Assembly: GCA_963698995.1 (NCBI GenBank)
Contig: CAVOTD010000079.1
Location: forward strand, 13,034-77,033
Reading direction: 5' to 3'
DNA: 64,000 bases
Source of the DNA: AP-15 sp963698995
GTDB lineage: Bacteria; Pseudomonadota; Alphaproteobacteria; ATCC43930; CGMCC-115725
The position numbers were made by a program, and so were the translations under genes. Numbering within the stretch: the stretch's first letter is position 1; each line of letters begins with the position of its first letter. The notes under the pieces were generated by a model. It ran no database searches. It saw only the letters and a program-made list of their open reading frames with translations, and was not told where the DNA came from. Below are positions 35,871 to 45,322 of the stretch, piece by piece.

Positions 35871-36916
35871 TGAGAAGCGCGGGCACCGCGGCCGAGCGCG
35901 GTGCAAAGCTTACCGGACAGCTCCTCGCCTTTGCCCGTCGGCAGCACCTGGCACCCAGAGTGGTCGTTCTGAATGAGCTGGTCTCGAGCATGGGCGACCT
36001 GCTGCTCCAGACTATCGGCGCCGCGGTCCGCGTCGAGACGGTGCTGGACAACAATCTTTGGGCTGTGTTGATCGATGCGACCCAGTTAGAGCTGGTCCTC
36101 CTAAATCTTGCGATCAACAGCCGTGATGCGATGCCCCACGGAGGCCGGCTGACCATCGCGACAAAGAACATGGGAGCCTCCGATCACGGTCGGCCCACCG
36201 GGCTGCCTGTGGCAGACTACGTCGCGATCTCCGTGAGTGACACCGGAACAGGCATGACCCGGGAGGTCGCCGCGAAAGCCTTCGAGCCATTCTTCTCGAC
36301 GAAAGAGATCGGGAAGGGCACCGGGCTCGGACTCAGCCAAGTCTTCGGGTTTGCGGAGCAATCCGGCGGCGAGGTTCGTATCGATACACGTCTCGGGCAG
36401 GGTACGACCATCACCCTGTTTTTGCCGAGAACTCGTGAGGCATTGCCCAGGGCCGCCGCTGACCATAATCCCGCACCGCATGACGGCCAAGAGGCGTCAA
36501 TTCTGGTAGTTGACGATGATGCCGCCGTTCGAGATTTGACCGTCCGGGCTCTTGAGGCGCTGAACTATCAGGTGCTGGAAGCAGATAATGCGCGGGCCGC
36601 CCTAGATCTGCTTCGGGGCAACGGTGTCGTGGATCTCGCTCTCATTGACCTGGTTATGCCTGGCGTGAATGGGCGCCAATTGGCGACACGCATCCGGGCG
36701 AGCGATCCGGAGCGGAAAATTTTGTTTATGACCGGGTATGACGACCTTTCCGGAACTGACGATCCGTTCGCCAACGAGATGGTGATAAAGAAACCATTCA
36801 AGCTGGTCGAACTCGCCGCGGCGGTGGAGCATGCGCTTGGCAAGCGGGATCGCCAACAACGGCCTTGGAACGTGACGCCGATCCGATCCGCGAAGGCTAA
36901 AAGGGGATCTGGCTGA
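35835..36916 (+). pseudogene. Hybrid histidine kinase-receiver, N-terminally truncated, lacks the acceptor His
   Basis: The homologous part starts EKLLHILRSAGTAAERGAKL and TGQLLAFARRQ, the second helix of the dimerisation domain, so the H box is missing. The ATPase follows: ATQLELVLLNLAINSRDAMP (N box), AISVSDTGTGM (G1) and GKGTGLGLSQVFGFAEQSGG (G2). A receiver domain, ASILVVDDDAAVRDLTVRAL, ALIDLVMPGVNGRQLATRIR and VIKKPFKLVELAAAV, ends the protein. The frame extends upstream antisense to the HWE kinase, with a possible start at 35693. Without the His it cannot autophosphorylate, though the receiver may be phosphorylated by another kinase. Confidence 0.78.
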
Positions 36917-36952
36917 CCGGCTCAACTCCATCCCAAGAACCTACGTTTTCTG

Positions 36953-37333
36953 GTGCCGGCCACCGGCTACCGGCGTCTCAACTCCCGCGATCAGTTTGTA
37001 GTTCATCATTTTTATGCACTGGGCTCTTGCCACCTGCTTTTGGACTGTGCTTCACCGAGCCGACTGTACGCCGAGCTGCGCCGAGCCGTTTTTTCGGACC
37101 AATGGATCCCGCCCGCTTTAGCGGCGCAATTCCAGGGAGCCGAATTTGATGTTGCGATCGCCGAAGCCCTCCGGCAACGCAAGGGACGGAGGCGGGGCTA
37201 TGCCGTAAACAATCTTCGCGGCGCTGAACGCGGTCTAGTTTGCCGCGTAGGCGACGGCACAGACCTTGTCTTGTGCTCCGAACAAGGACGGGATTTTTTG
37301 TTGGAGAGGCCGGAAGAAACCATCGGCAATTGA
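36953..37333 (+). CDS. Doubtful hypothetical protein
   Basis: 126 codons from GTG at 36953. The composition is plausible for a protein (SDQWIPPALAAQFQGAEFDV; LCSEQGRDFLLERPEETIGN), but no family, signal or ribosome site is recognised. It lies between the truncated hybrid kinase and the aldo/keto reductase. It could be chance coding in GC-rich DNA. Confidence 0.3.
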   Translation: MPATGYRRLNSRDQFVVHHFYALGSCHLLLDCASPSRLYAELRRAVFSDQWIPPALAAQFQGAEFDVAIAEALRQRKGRRRGYAVNNLRGAERGLVCRVGDGTDLVLCSEQGRDFLLERPEETIGN

Positions 37334-37650
37334 CCCTGAGGGAGCGCTGCTCACAACTCGAGGCCGACTGGCTTCACCGACCTCGGCTGTTCGCTACATT
37401 CGTCGTGAAGGACGGCTTTGGGTCACGGGCGGCGGTTCGGCACAACGCACGAATACTTCAGCACTGCCTCAGTAAGCAGACCCTCTGCCAGCGCGACTGT
37501 AGGCCTCTTGAGTGCCAAAGGCGGAAGTCACGTGGCCGACCCCGCTCGCTCACATCGGTCGACGAGCGCGCGTAACACGGCTGCCTCTTGAACCGGCCTT
37601 TAGTTTGGGGGCAGATCTGATACAAATGCCTGCAAGCGCGGGGCTCGTTC
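37334..37650. other. Intergenic region upstream of the aldo/keto reductase
   Basis: About 315 bp with no convincing gene or RNA. Short open frames on both strands have no recognisable motifs. Confidence 0.4.
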
Positions 37651-38652
37651 ATGGAACGCCACAGATTCGGCAATTCTGATCTTACGGTTTCAGCCATCGG
37701 TCTCGGCTGTTACGGCATGTCGGGGGTCTATGGTCCGGCGGACGACGCGGAGTCAATCGCCACCATTCGCCGCGCGCTCGATCTCGGGGTCAATTTTCTC
37801 GACACATCGGCCAGCTACGGCAACGGCCACAATCACCGCTTGATCGGCGAAGCAATCCGCGGCCGCAGACATGATGTTGTCATCCACTCGAAGAGCGGCA
37901 GCCCACGCGACGGCGGCCCAGACGCCGTGCGCGGCGGAGGCGATCCGCGTTATCTGCGTCAAACCTGCGAGCAGAGCTTGAAAAATCTTGGGATCGAGAC
38001 GCTCGACGTCTTTTGCATGTCGCGCGTCGATCCGAACGTGCCAATCGAGGAAAGCGTCGGGGGAATGGCCGAGCTCGTCAAGGAAGGCAAGACACGTTTC
38101 ATCTCGCTCTCAGAGTGCTCGGCCAAGTCGCTGAAGCGTGGCAGTGCCGTTCATCCGCTCGTTTCGCTGCAGATGGAGTATTCGCTGTTCTCGCGCGATG
38201 CGGAAGAGCAAGGCCAGATCGACGCCTGCAAGGAACTTGGCATGGCAATGATGGCCTATGCCGTGCTCGGACGTGGGATGCTGAGCGACCAGGTTCCCAA
38301 AGTGGAGGAATTGGCAGCGGACGACGTTCGCCAGAGGCTACCTCGCTTTCAGAGTGTCAATATCGAGAAGAACCTCGGGCTGCGCTCTGCGCTCGAGGCC
38401 ATTGCGCGCAGGAAGAACGCCACGCTCGCCCAGCTCTCCATCGCGTGGCCAATGGCCCAGGGAAAGCGTGCGGGAGTCTTCATCGTCCCGATACCCGGCG
38501 CGAAATCGCGCAAGCACCTTGAGGAGAATGTGCGCGCCGCGGACATTGTGCTGACGGCCGAGGATCTTGCGGAAATCGACCGCATCGTCCCGCCCGGTGC
38601 CGCGTCCGGTACTCGCTACCCGATAGGACAAATGCACCGACTGAACGTGTGA
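37651..38652 (+). CDS. Aldo/keto reductase with Ser in place of the catalytic His
   Basis: 333-residue AKR with RFGNSDLTVSAIGLGCYGMS, NFLDTSASYGNGHNHRLIGE, VVIHSKSGS, VPIEESVGGMAELVKEGKTR and RPxPGAKSRKHLEENVRAAD-like C-terminal NADP-binding features (IVPIPGAKSRKHLEENVRAA). The usual tetrad is Asp, Tyr, Lys, His. Asp and Tyr (DTSASYG) and Lys (HSKSG) are present, but the YQHRVDP motif is FCMSRVDP here, putting Ser where His stands. Activity may be altered or lost. No coupling to neighbours. The frame is intact from ATG at 37651. Confidence 0.88.
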   Translation: MERHRFGNSDLTVSAIGLGCYGMSGVYGPADDAESIATIRRALDLGVNFLDTSASYGNGHNHRLIGEAIRGRRHDVVIHSKSGSPRDGGPDAVRGGGDPRYLRQTCEQSLKNLGIETLDVFCMSRVDPNVPIEESVGGMAELVKEGKTRFISLSECSAKSLKRGSAVHPLVSLQMEYSLFSRDAEEQGQIDACKELGMAMMAYAVLGRGMLSDQVPKVEELAADDVRQRLPRFQSVNIEKNLGLRSALEAIARRKNATLAQLSIAWPMAQGKRAGVFIVPIPGAKSRKHLEENVRAADIVLTAEDLAEIDRIVPPGAASGTRYPIGQMHRLNV

Positions 38653-38866
38653 CGTGCGAATCTAACCCCAGGCTGCTGCCGAATAATGCACGGTCGCGAA
38701 TCGACGCTATTGGTCGGCCGCGCGGTCCGGCGCTGTCCGGGCTGAGGTCGCCTTTCCCTCAGCAACTACCGTAATATGATCCCGCGACCGACGCGATGTG
38801 CTAGCAGCGGAAGCGCTCGAGGTGTTGTCACTGCATCAAAGCTTGTCGGAGGGCACATCTGACCTC

Positions 38867-39223
38867 ATGCGATTTCACGCAAAATACGTCTCCGCCAGCG
38901 AAGCCGGTGACTATTATCAGGTCTCGTTTGACACCGAGGATCCTGGCGAGGACAGCACCGATCCGCGTGGACCGGACAGGCCCTATCTCATCATTCAGCG
39001 CCAATTCGAGACGCTGGATGGCGGGCAATGCTACGTCGAGACACATGACCACGGCTATGTCGGTCACTTCCAAGTCAGATTGACGAATTTTACCCGCACG
39101 TGCCTTGCCTTCGAGATCGCGCGCAAACGTAACACTTATGTCGAAGTGTCCTGCTCCCTGGACGCGGTGGAGTTCAAGGAGGTGCAGCGCATTGTGAACA
39201 TCATCTTCGACCAACACGGGTAA
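38867..39223 (+). CDS. Conserved hypothetical protein
   Basis: 118 residues from ATG at 38867 (open upstream to 38798). MRFHAKYVSASEAGDYYQVS, FDTEDPGEDSTDPRGPDRPY, LIIQRQFETLDGGQCYVETH and DHGYVGHFQVRLTNFTRTCL suggest a small beta-rich soluble protein. No signal peptide or membrane segment. Codon use and composition look real, but the family is not recognised. Confidence 0.6.
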   Translation: MRFHAKYVSASEAGDYYQVSFDTEDPGEDSTDPRGPDRPYLIIQRQFETLDGGQCYVETHDHGYVGHFQVRLTNFTRTCLAFEIARKRNTYVEVSCSLDAVEFKEVQRIVNIIFDQHG

Positions 39224-39711
39224 GACGACGCTCGGTCGTTTGACCGATCAGCCTCGCGTTAAACACCGATCACACGCTTTTTTCGCCCTGAATTCGGTCG
39301 ACTTGCGCCACGATGTCGACCCAGCACGGCCCGCTGCCCCGTGTTGCCGGTTGACGCTCGCGGAACAACTTCGCTGGCATCGGGTCCGTGGCCGCTGACC
39401 GTCAGTTCGTCGCTCGATAGCTGATGTGCCGCTGCGGTGCGGCGAACGGCAGAGGAGTGCCAGGAGGGTACCGTGCCGTCAGCCGGGGGAACGTCTCAAA
39501 TCGACCCTGAGCGGCCCTTCATGGCCTGACCGGCAGCCGACTGACGTCGACCAAGGAGCGGCCATTCGGCACGCCTCAGCGCATGTGGCAACTGCGGACG
39601 GCGGGCGGCCCGAGCCTGCCTGCTACGCCGTTGATCGGTTTCCGCCCGAGGCGCAGAGTTAAGCTTATGCCATCGCCGGCTACCGAGGGTGAGCGGGGGT
39701 GGGAGGGAACA
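39224..39711. other. Intergenic region, no gene recognised
   Basis: About 490 bp. No homology or RNA gene recognised on either strand. It ends at the ribosome site of a cyclase fragment. Confidence 0.4.
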
Positions 39712-39885
39712 TTGAGCGGAGAGCGGGTCGAGCGGCGGCTGACGGCGCTCCTGGCCGCTGATGTCGCCGGCTATTCGCGGCTGATGGGCGCAGACGCAGA
39801 AGGCACGCTTGCGGCGCCGAAAGCGATCCGGCGCGAGTTGGTCGATCCGTGGATCGTCGAGCATCGCGGCCCGCCATGTCGCGAC
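39712..39885 (+). pseudogene. Class III nucleotidyl cyclase, N-terminal fragment
   Basis: TTG start at 39712 behind a strong GGGAGGGA site. SGERVERRLTALLAADVAGY, SRLMGADAEGTLAAPKAIRR and ELVDPWIVEHRG form the first ~58 residues of a cytosolic adenylate cyclase, including the first metal-binding Asp. Homology stops at about 39885; the next sequence is unrelated. It is similar to, but not a copy of, the complete cyclase at 29148-30080. Confidence 0.65.
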
Positions 39886-40084
39886 GACCACGGCGGCCGA
39901 GATGCCGACGCTGCCGGCAGGTGCCGCGAGCGCTGGATCCGAAAAAGGCGGAACCGGGTCGCGGTGGCGGCGACAGGAACCGCCGGCACCTCGCCCTCCG
40001 GCGCGCTTGGAATGATGAGCACGCCTCCGCCACGGGACCATCGTCTGTACGCAAGAGGAAATGCATTGAGCAAGGCGGCCGGTC

Positions 40085-40290
40085 CGGCTGTGGATCAGTA
40101 CCGTCAATGGTTCACAACGACGGTTTACCCCCGCTTATGACAAAGTGCCCTCTCGCCGAGATCCGGCGCGCAACCGGACTCTCCACCCGATATGTGATCA
40201 TGATCCGGAAGGGGCTCGGGATACAGCCGCAAGAGACGATATCGATCTTGGTAGCGAAACGTTCAAAGGCGAGCATCGGGCTAAATTAAA
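40085..40290 (+). pseudogene. Possible HTH-tail remnant of an unknown protein
   Basis: Two frames joined near 40137 read DQYRQWFTTTVYPRL and then PLAEIRRATGLSTRYVIMIR. This pattern (arginine-rich helix, ATGLS, turn, helix) recalls C-terminal HTH-like tails in proteins of mobile DNA. The assignment is from memory of the motif and is weak. It follows the cyclase fragment, so this is a scar region. Confidence 0.28.
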
Positions 40291-40329
40291 TTCGGCCGAA
40301 TCTCAATTCGTAAAGGGGAATGCAGGAAT

Positions 40330-40698
40330 ATGGCGAATATCGATCGATGGTTTCTGCGCATCGCTGTTATTTACGCTCTCGTGGCCATGTTTCTGGGCAT
40401 CACCATGGGAATAAGGGAGGATTTCACGCAGGCGTCGACCCACGCCCATCTCAATCTGGTTGGATGGGTGTCAATGGCGCTGTATGCTTTGGTCTATCGC
40501 CAATACCCCGCGGCGGCCCAAAGTCGGTTTGCGATGCTACATTTTTGGATCGCCAATGTCGGCGCTGTGCTACTGACGGTGGGGATCTATACCCAGATGG
40601 CGGATATGCCCTCGCTAGCATTTATCGTGATCTCGGGTTCTTTCATCACAATTCTCGGCATGCTGATTTTCACCGTGATCGTGTATTCGAAAGTCTAG
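40330..40698 (+). CDS. Small four-helix membrane protein, heme-copper oxidase-like
   Basis: 122 residues from ATG at 40330. Helices: WFLRIAVIYALVAMFLGITM, LNLVGWVSMALYALVYRQYP, MLHFWIANVGAVLLTVGIYT and AFIVISGSFITILGMLIFTV. The motif THAHLNLVGWV, with two histidines at the start of helix 2, resembles subunit I-like small proteins related to cytochrome oxidases and NnrS-like proteins. It could bind heme or a metal. No oxidase genes are adjacent. Intact. Confidence 0.72.
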   Translation: MANIDRWFLRIAVIYALVAMFLGITMGIREDFTQASTHAHLNLVGWVSMALYALVYRQYPAAAQSRFAMLHFWIANVGAVLLTVGIYTQMADMPSLAFIVISGSFITILGMLIFTVIVYSKV

Positions 40699-41305
40699 GC
40701 TCTCGTCGCCGCGTGGAAGCTGAGTTTAGCAGCCCGTTTCCCGCGGATTTTTCGTCCCCGCGGCGGTAGCGCTTCTGGCGGACGCTGTGCGCAAGGCCGG
40801 GTTGCCGGAAGGATGACTGCGACCCCATACCTCGCCGCCAATGTGCGAAGGTCTGCTCACGAGACGAGCGCCTCGCGGGCCGGGTAAATTCGGAACGGCA
40901 GGTCACCACCGACGCCGTGTGAAAAGACGATCGCCGCCAATCATTGGGCAATTTACTGTCGCCGCGCGTTGCTGTGGCATGGCGAAGACTTCAGAAACAC
41001 TGTCCTAAGAGCAATAGGATTGCTCATTTTCGTCAGGGTGAAGACTTTTCACACGGCCTCCACCCATCGCGGCCATTCGTTAGGCTGCGTCGCGCCTCTC
41101 GCCGAGTACCTCTACAGGTGAGCCGCGCTTTGGGCTTTAGCCCCTTGAAGGGGGACTTTGACGGCGGCCCCTTAGAGACACGATAGACTGATCCTGCATT
41201 TCTTGGACGAAGCGACGATCGCGGCCCGTGTAAAACACAAAAACAATGGCACGACCGCGCGGGTCAAAAACCGCTGGCGCGACCATCTTGGCATTTCTGA
41301 GAATT
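40699..41305. other. Intergenic region, no gene recognised
   Basis: About 600 bp between the membrane protein and the 3' end of the mutarotase gene. Short open frames exist on both strands but none shows recognisable homology or a good ribosome site. Confidence 0.4.
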
Positions 41306-42214
41306 TCACGGCCCGGCATCTATGGAAATTGCCGTCGACATCTGGTGTTCGCCATCTGCGGGGAGCCGCACCTCGTTGTCGGCGATATTCCCGGTCTCGA
41401 CACAAACCATGCCGCGCCAGGCAGGGTCGCCGAGATCGACCATGGCGGCTGCCTTTTCGGCCCAGGGATTCCACACCACGCTCGACGCGGCGGCGTCCTT
41501 TTTGATGACGACGCGGCGGCGCCACCCACGATCTTCAATGGCGCATTGCTCCGGCGTATCGAGGTAGACGCTGTCGGTCTCTGCCGTGATAGTGACAAGG
41601 GCTGCTGTCTGCGGCTTGCGCCGTGCCGCGTCAGACTTGTCGATATAGGTGGTGCCGGCGAGCCCGGAGATCGCGATGCCGGTGATATCGGAAATCGCAA
41701 AGTAGGTGTGCAGCGCCTCCTCGAAAATGACCGGATGCGTCGCACGGTTTTGCACGGCGAGACGCAACGACAGGGTCTGCGCGAAGACCACGGTGTAGAT
41801 CGCGCGAAACGGCTCCGGCCAGAACGGCGAGCCGACATCGCCGCCGCCGAGACTGAAGGTCAGGGTTAGCGACTCGCGGCCGGCGGTTTCGACGCAGTCG
41901 AGATGCCATCGTGCGGTACGCGCAAAGCCGTGCTGCGGTGCCGCCAGCGCGTGCCGACTGGCGCCGAACCACGGGAAGATGATTGGGATGCCGCCGCGAA
42001 TTGCCCTGCCCGGGGCAAACGCGCTGTTGGGACTGGTGAAGAGGACCGGCCGCTCGCCGGGCGGCTGCCAGGCGGTCAGCTGCGCTCCTTGCAGGTAAAG
42101 CTCGCCCGCCATACCGTGGAGCGAAATCGCGGCCTTGACCAGCCCGTGTTCCGTTTCGACGAAATCGAGAATGCCGGCAATGCCGAATTCGGCAGTAAGC
42201 TCCTCGGCCTGCAT
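41306..42214 (-). CDS. D-hexose-6-phosphate mutarotase-like epimerase (YeaD family)
   Basis: 302 residues, aldose 1-epimerase fold. GELYLQGAQLTAWQPPGERP, LFTSPNSAFAPGRAIRGGIP, IIFPWFGASRHALAAPQHGF, ARTARWHL, EALHTYFAISDITGIAISGL and WNPWAEKAAAMVDLGDPAWR are typical of the YeaD branch. The PQHGFAR and LHTYF histidines and a C-terminal Glu (MVCVETGNIA) form the active site. It interconverts anomers of glucose 6-phosphate or a related sugar phosphate. ATG at 42214. It stands alone, with no sugar genes beside it. Intact. Confidence 0.88.
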   Translation of the reverse strand: MQAEELTAEFGIAGILDFVETEHGLVKAAISLHGMAGELYLQGAQLTAWQPPGERPVLFTSPNSAFAPGRAIRGGIPIIFPWFGASRHALAAPQHGFARTARWHLDCVETAGRESLTLTFSLGGGDVGSPFWPEPFRAIYTVVFAQTLSLRLAVQNRATHPVIFEEALHTYFAISDITGIAISGLAGTTYIDKSDAARRKPQTAALVTITAETDSVYLDTPEQCAIEDRGWRRRVVIKKDAAASSVVWNPWAEKAAAMVDLGDPAWRGMVCVETGNIADNEVRLPADGEHQMSTAISIDAGP

Positions 42215-42690
42215 CGCAGCTTCCTTTCCCGGGAGATCATCATCGCCGATTGCGGCGCAGCAGCGCCATCACGAAATTCGGCGGATCGAGAAGTGGAAGA
42301 CAGCTTTGGGTCAAGGCGGCTGCGTCACCAGGTTGGTGGAACGGCCGGTGTGCCCTCAGCTCCGGCCAGGCGGCCAACTCTCTGTAATGTGCCCCGGCGT
42401 CCTGACCGCGGGCAGATGTCGCCTGCCATTCCGCAGAAAGAATTGCCCAACCTTGCCAGGCGATATCAGGTTCGAGCCGATCACCTGGAACGGAAAGCGC
42501 GGCGATGATGCAACGCGACCGTGCCAAAGAAGAAACGCTTGCGCTCTCGACTCTGCCGGTCTCGCCCGACGCGGGAACTTCATCGATCAGCCTGGTGTTG
42601 CAATTCGACAAAAGAGCGCGACACGAGGCCGCGGATGCCCGCTTGCCCATCGCCGGTCCGGGTCGCACCCCATTCGAGGGAGGGACGGCC
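42215..42690. other. Intergenic region upstream of a small hypothetical gene
   Basis: About 475 bp. The frame of the next gene is open up to 42505, but the better start is the GTG at 42691 with a GGGAGG site. Nothing else recognised. Confidence 0.4.
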
Positions 42691-42894
42691 GTGACCGCCT
42701 ACTGCGTCATTCTCCGCGACCGCGAGACCGAAACCGTCGTCGGTTATTATAACGGCGCCTGGACGACCGACGGGCGCCGAGGCCTTACCCTCCGTGAGCG
42801 CGAGGCGGCGGAAGCCCACGCCGCCCGCATGCGCGATCGCTGTCCGCGCAACGCTGACCTCATCAAGGTCGAGGAGTTTGCCGCCGCAGATTAG
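42691..42894 (+). CDS. Small hypothetical protein
   Basis: 67 residues from GTG at 42691, just behind a clear GGGAGG ribosome site. The longer frame from 42505 lacks such a site. TAYCVILRDRETETVVGYYN, GAWTTDGRRGLTLREREAAE and AHAARMRDRCPRNADLIKVE suggest a short beta hairpin followed by a helix. No known function. The good ribosome site and balanced composition support a real gene. Confidence 0.55.
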   Translation: MTAYCVILRDRETETVVGYYNGAWTTDGRRGLTLREREAAEAHAARMRDRCPRNADLIKVEEFAAAD

Positions 42895-42940
42895 CACGGG
42901 CCATTACACGCGGCGATATTTCACGCCTCGTGGAGCGCGC

Positions 42941-43189
42941 ATGCGGCCCATGATCCCGGCGCTAGCCATCGTCCTGGCGCAAGCTGCCCAACCTGGCGCT
43001 AACTCAACGTCCAACAAATGGTGCTTCGACAGAGGGCAGGGGGGAGCTCTGCTCTGCGAGGCAACGGAGGGCGAGTGCAACCACTTGCGCGACCTCAACG
43101 CCGAGATCGCAAAGAGCCCGTGCAAACACGCCGAGCCGCCGGAAAATCAGGTCTCGCCGACGGAGCCCTCGCCTCCGCCGAGACCTTAA
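42941..43189 (+). CDS. Small exported hypothetical protein
   Basis: 82 residues from ATG at 42941. A short hydrophobic start (MRPMIPALAIVLAQAAQPGA) looks like a signal peptide. The mature part has four cysteines: KWCFDRGQGGALLCEATEGE, then CNHLRDLNAEIAKSPCKHAE, and ends in a Pro-rich tail (SPTEPSPPPRP). The cysteine spacing suggests two disulfides in the periplasm. Family not recognised. Confidence 0.52.
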   Translation: MRPMIPALAIVLAQAAQPGANSTSNKWCFDRGQGGALLCEATEGECNHLRDLNAEIAKSPCKHAEPPENQVSPTEPSPPPRP

Positions 43190-43222
43190 TGACAGCCTCT
43201 ACAGATGACCTCGTTCGCCGAG

Positions 43223-43585
43223 TCATCGGAGATCAGAGGCGCCGCACCCGCAATGCTGCCGGCTCCCGGTCGGGGGCGGACTATCGAACCGGTCGACAGC
43301 CTCAGGTGAAACGCCTGCGTAAATCGCGAGGTACGCCTCGATCGCCTCGTGCATGCCGATCAGAAACTCGTATCGCTGGTCGCTCATCTTCGACACGGTG
43401 ATGTGCAGATTGCCGGCTTTGTCGATCTGCCAGTCGCCGACAGTAGGGTAGCGCTGCTCCGAGTGCGGGATCGTGTCGATAATGATGTGCAGCGGCTTGG
43501 CGTCCCGATGATAGCGAGGTGGCTGCGCATAGGCGGATGACGCGAGCAAGAGCGCGCTAAGCGCGAGTGGACGAAATCGGATCAT
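43223..43585 (-). CDS. Exported hypothetical protein, probably 3' truncated
   Basis: 120 residues. Signal peptide MIRFRPLALSALLLASSAYA, then LHIIIDTIPHSEQRYPTVGD, WQIDKAGNLHITVSKMSDQR and YEFLIGMHEAIEAYLAIYAG. The HEAIEAYL stretch, with a His-Glu pair, is the notable conserved-looking part. The last ~18 residues (PPPTGSRQHCGCGASDL) look foreign, so a frame change near 43275 may have replaced the native end. Function unknown. Confidence 0.55.
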   Translation of the reverse strand: MIRFRPLALSALLLASSAYAQPPRYHRDAKPLHIIIDTIPHSEQRYPTVGDWQIDKAGNLHITVSKMSDQRYEFLIGMHEAIEAYLAIYAGVSPEAVDRFDSPPPTGSRQHCGCGASDLR

Positions 43586-43703
43586 TGTGATTGACCATTT
43601 CGGATAAGAAGTCGGAGTGCCCTAATCATCAACAGCAAGGACCGCTTTCGAAACCCACAACGGCCGTTCGGCCTTGGTCGCGGGAACCGCTCTTCTTGCC
43701 CGA

Positions 43704-45322
43704 GGGCGTGTGAAAACGTCCTAACGTGATAGGTTAGTGTCCTGCTATTGGGGGTTGGCGATGCATCGGTTCATCGATGGCGAAGATCGGATGCAAGGGG
43801 CGCTGCTCCCGCACAGCCTGGAGGATTACGTCGACGAGGAGAACCCGGTTCGGGTGATCGAGGTCTTCATCGACGAACTGGACCTTGCGGCCCTGGGGTT
43901 TCGGGGATGACGCCGGCGGCGACGGGGCGGCCGGCCTACCATCCCTCGACGCTGCTGAAGATCTACCTCTACGGCTATCTCAACCGCGTGCAGTCGAGCC
44001 GGCGGCTCGAACGGGAAGCGCAGCGCAATATCGAGCTGATGTGGCTGACCGGGCGGCTGGCGCCTGACTTCAAGACGATCGCCGACTTCCGCAAGGACAA
44101 TGGCGCGGCGATCCGGGCGGTGTGTGCCCAGTTTGTGGTGTTGTGCCGCCGAGCTGGGCCTGTTCACCCGCGCCGTTGTTGCGATCGACGGCAGCAAGTT
44201 CAAAGCGGTGAACAATCGCGACAAGAATTACACGGTCGCCAAGGTCACCGGGCGGATGGAGCAGGTCGACGCCAGCATCGCGCGTTACCTGAGGGCGCTG
44301 GACCAGGCCGACCGCGAAGAGAGCGATGTCGCCGAGGCCAAGTCGGTCCGGCTGAAGGAGAAGATTGCCGGCCTGCGCCGGCAGATGCGGCCTTGAAGGT
44401 GATGGAGCAGACGGTTCAGGACGCACCCGACCAGCAGGTCTCGCTGACCGATCCCGACGCCCGTTCGATGGCTACCAGCGGCAAAGGCACCGCCACCGTC
44501 GGCTACAATGTACAGATCGCCGTCGACGCCGAGCACCATCTGATCGTGGCCCACGAGGTGATCAATCAGGGGTACGACCGCCACCAGCTTGCGCCCATGG
44601 CGTTCAAGGCACAGCAGGCCACGGGCTGCGAGCAGATCACCGCCCTGGCCGACCGCGGCTACTTCAACGGCGACCAGGTCCTCTCGTGCGAAGGCACGGG
44701 CGTCGCACCTGTCGTGCCCAAGACCCTGACGTCGAGCGGGGCCAAGCGCGGCTTGTTCACCCGGCAGGACTTCATCTACGACGCCGAGCACGACCACTAC
44801 ACCTGCCCGGCGGGCGCAAAACTCACCAAAATTCATCGGCGCGGTCGGATCACACGGAAGACTTCGACCGCTACCGCCACCTGAGCGCCTGCTTCACCTG
44901 TCCGCTCAAACCCCGGTGCACGCCGACCCAGCGGCGGATCATCAAGCGCTGGGAGAATGAGGACGTGCTCGACAGGATGCAGGATCGGCTCGACCGCATG
45001 CCCGAGGCCATGGGCGTGCGACGACAGACCGTCGAACACCCGTTCGGGACCCTCAAGGCTTGGATGGGCGCCACCCACTTCCTGACCCGGACCCTCGACA
45101 AGGTCCGAACCGAGATGAGCCTTCACGTCCTGGCCTACAACCTGAAGCGAATGATCACGATCTTCGGTGTGGGACCGCTGATGGCGGCGATCAGGACCTG
45201 ATCGCCTCGTTCAAGCGTTCAAGCCGCACGCGTCAGTCGATCTATCCGGCATCCCAATTGTCTTGCCGGGAAACACAGCGCATCGGCCGCCTCATCCCAC
45301 GCGTTTTCCCACAGTCTCGCCC
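43704..45322 (+). mobile_element. IS1182-type insertion sequence, degenerate
   Basis: About 1.62 kb. The left end (GGGCGTGTGAAAACG at 43704) and the right end (reverse complement GGGCGAGACTGTGGGAAAACG, ending 45322) form imperfect terminal inverted repeats. The single transposase gene inside is split by several frame changes. No target duplication is visible. Confidence 0.75.
43761..45201 (+). pseudogene. IS1182-type transposase, about four frameshifts
   Basis: ATG at 43761: FIDGEDRMQGALLPHSLEDY and VDEENPVRVIEVFIDELDLA. After a shift near 43905: TGRPAYHPSTLLKIYLYGYL and NRVQSSRRLEREAQRNIELM. After one near 44145: LGLFTRAVVAIDGSKFKAVN (first Asp). After one near 44390: GYNVQIAVDAEHHLIVAHEV and LADRGYFNGDQVL (second Asp). 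After one near 44850: CFTCPLKPRCTPTQRRIIKR and RRQTVEHPFGTLKAWMGATH (Glu). All domains are present and no internal stop interrupts the native frame, so a trivial indel explanation is possible. Confidence 0.82.
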
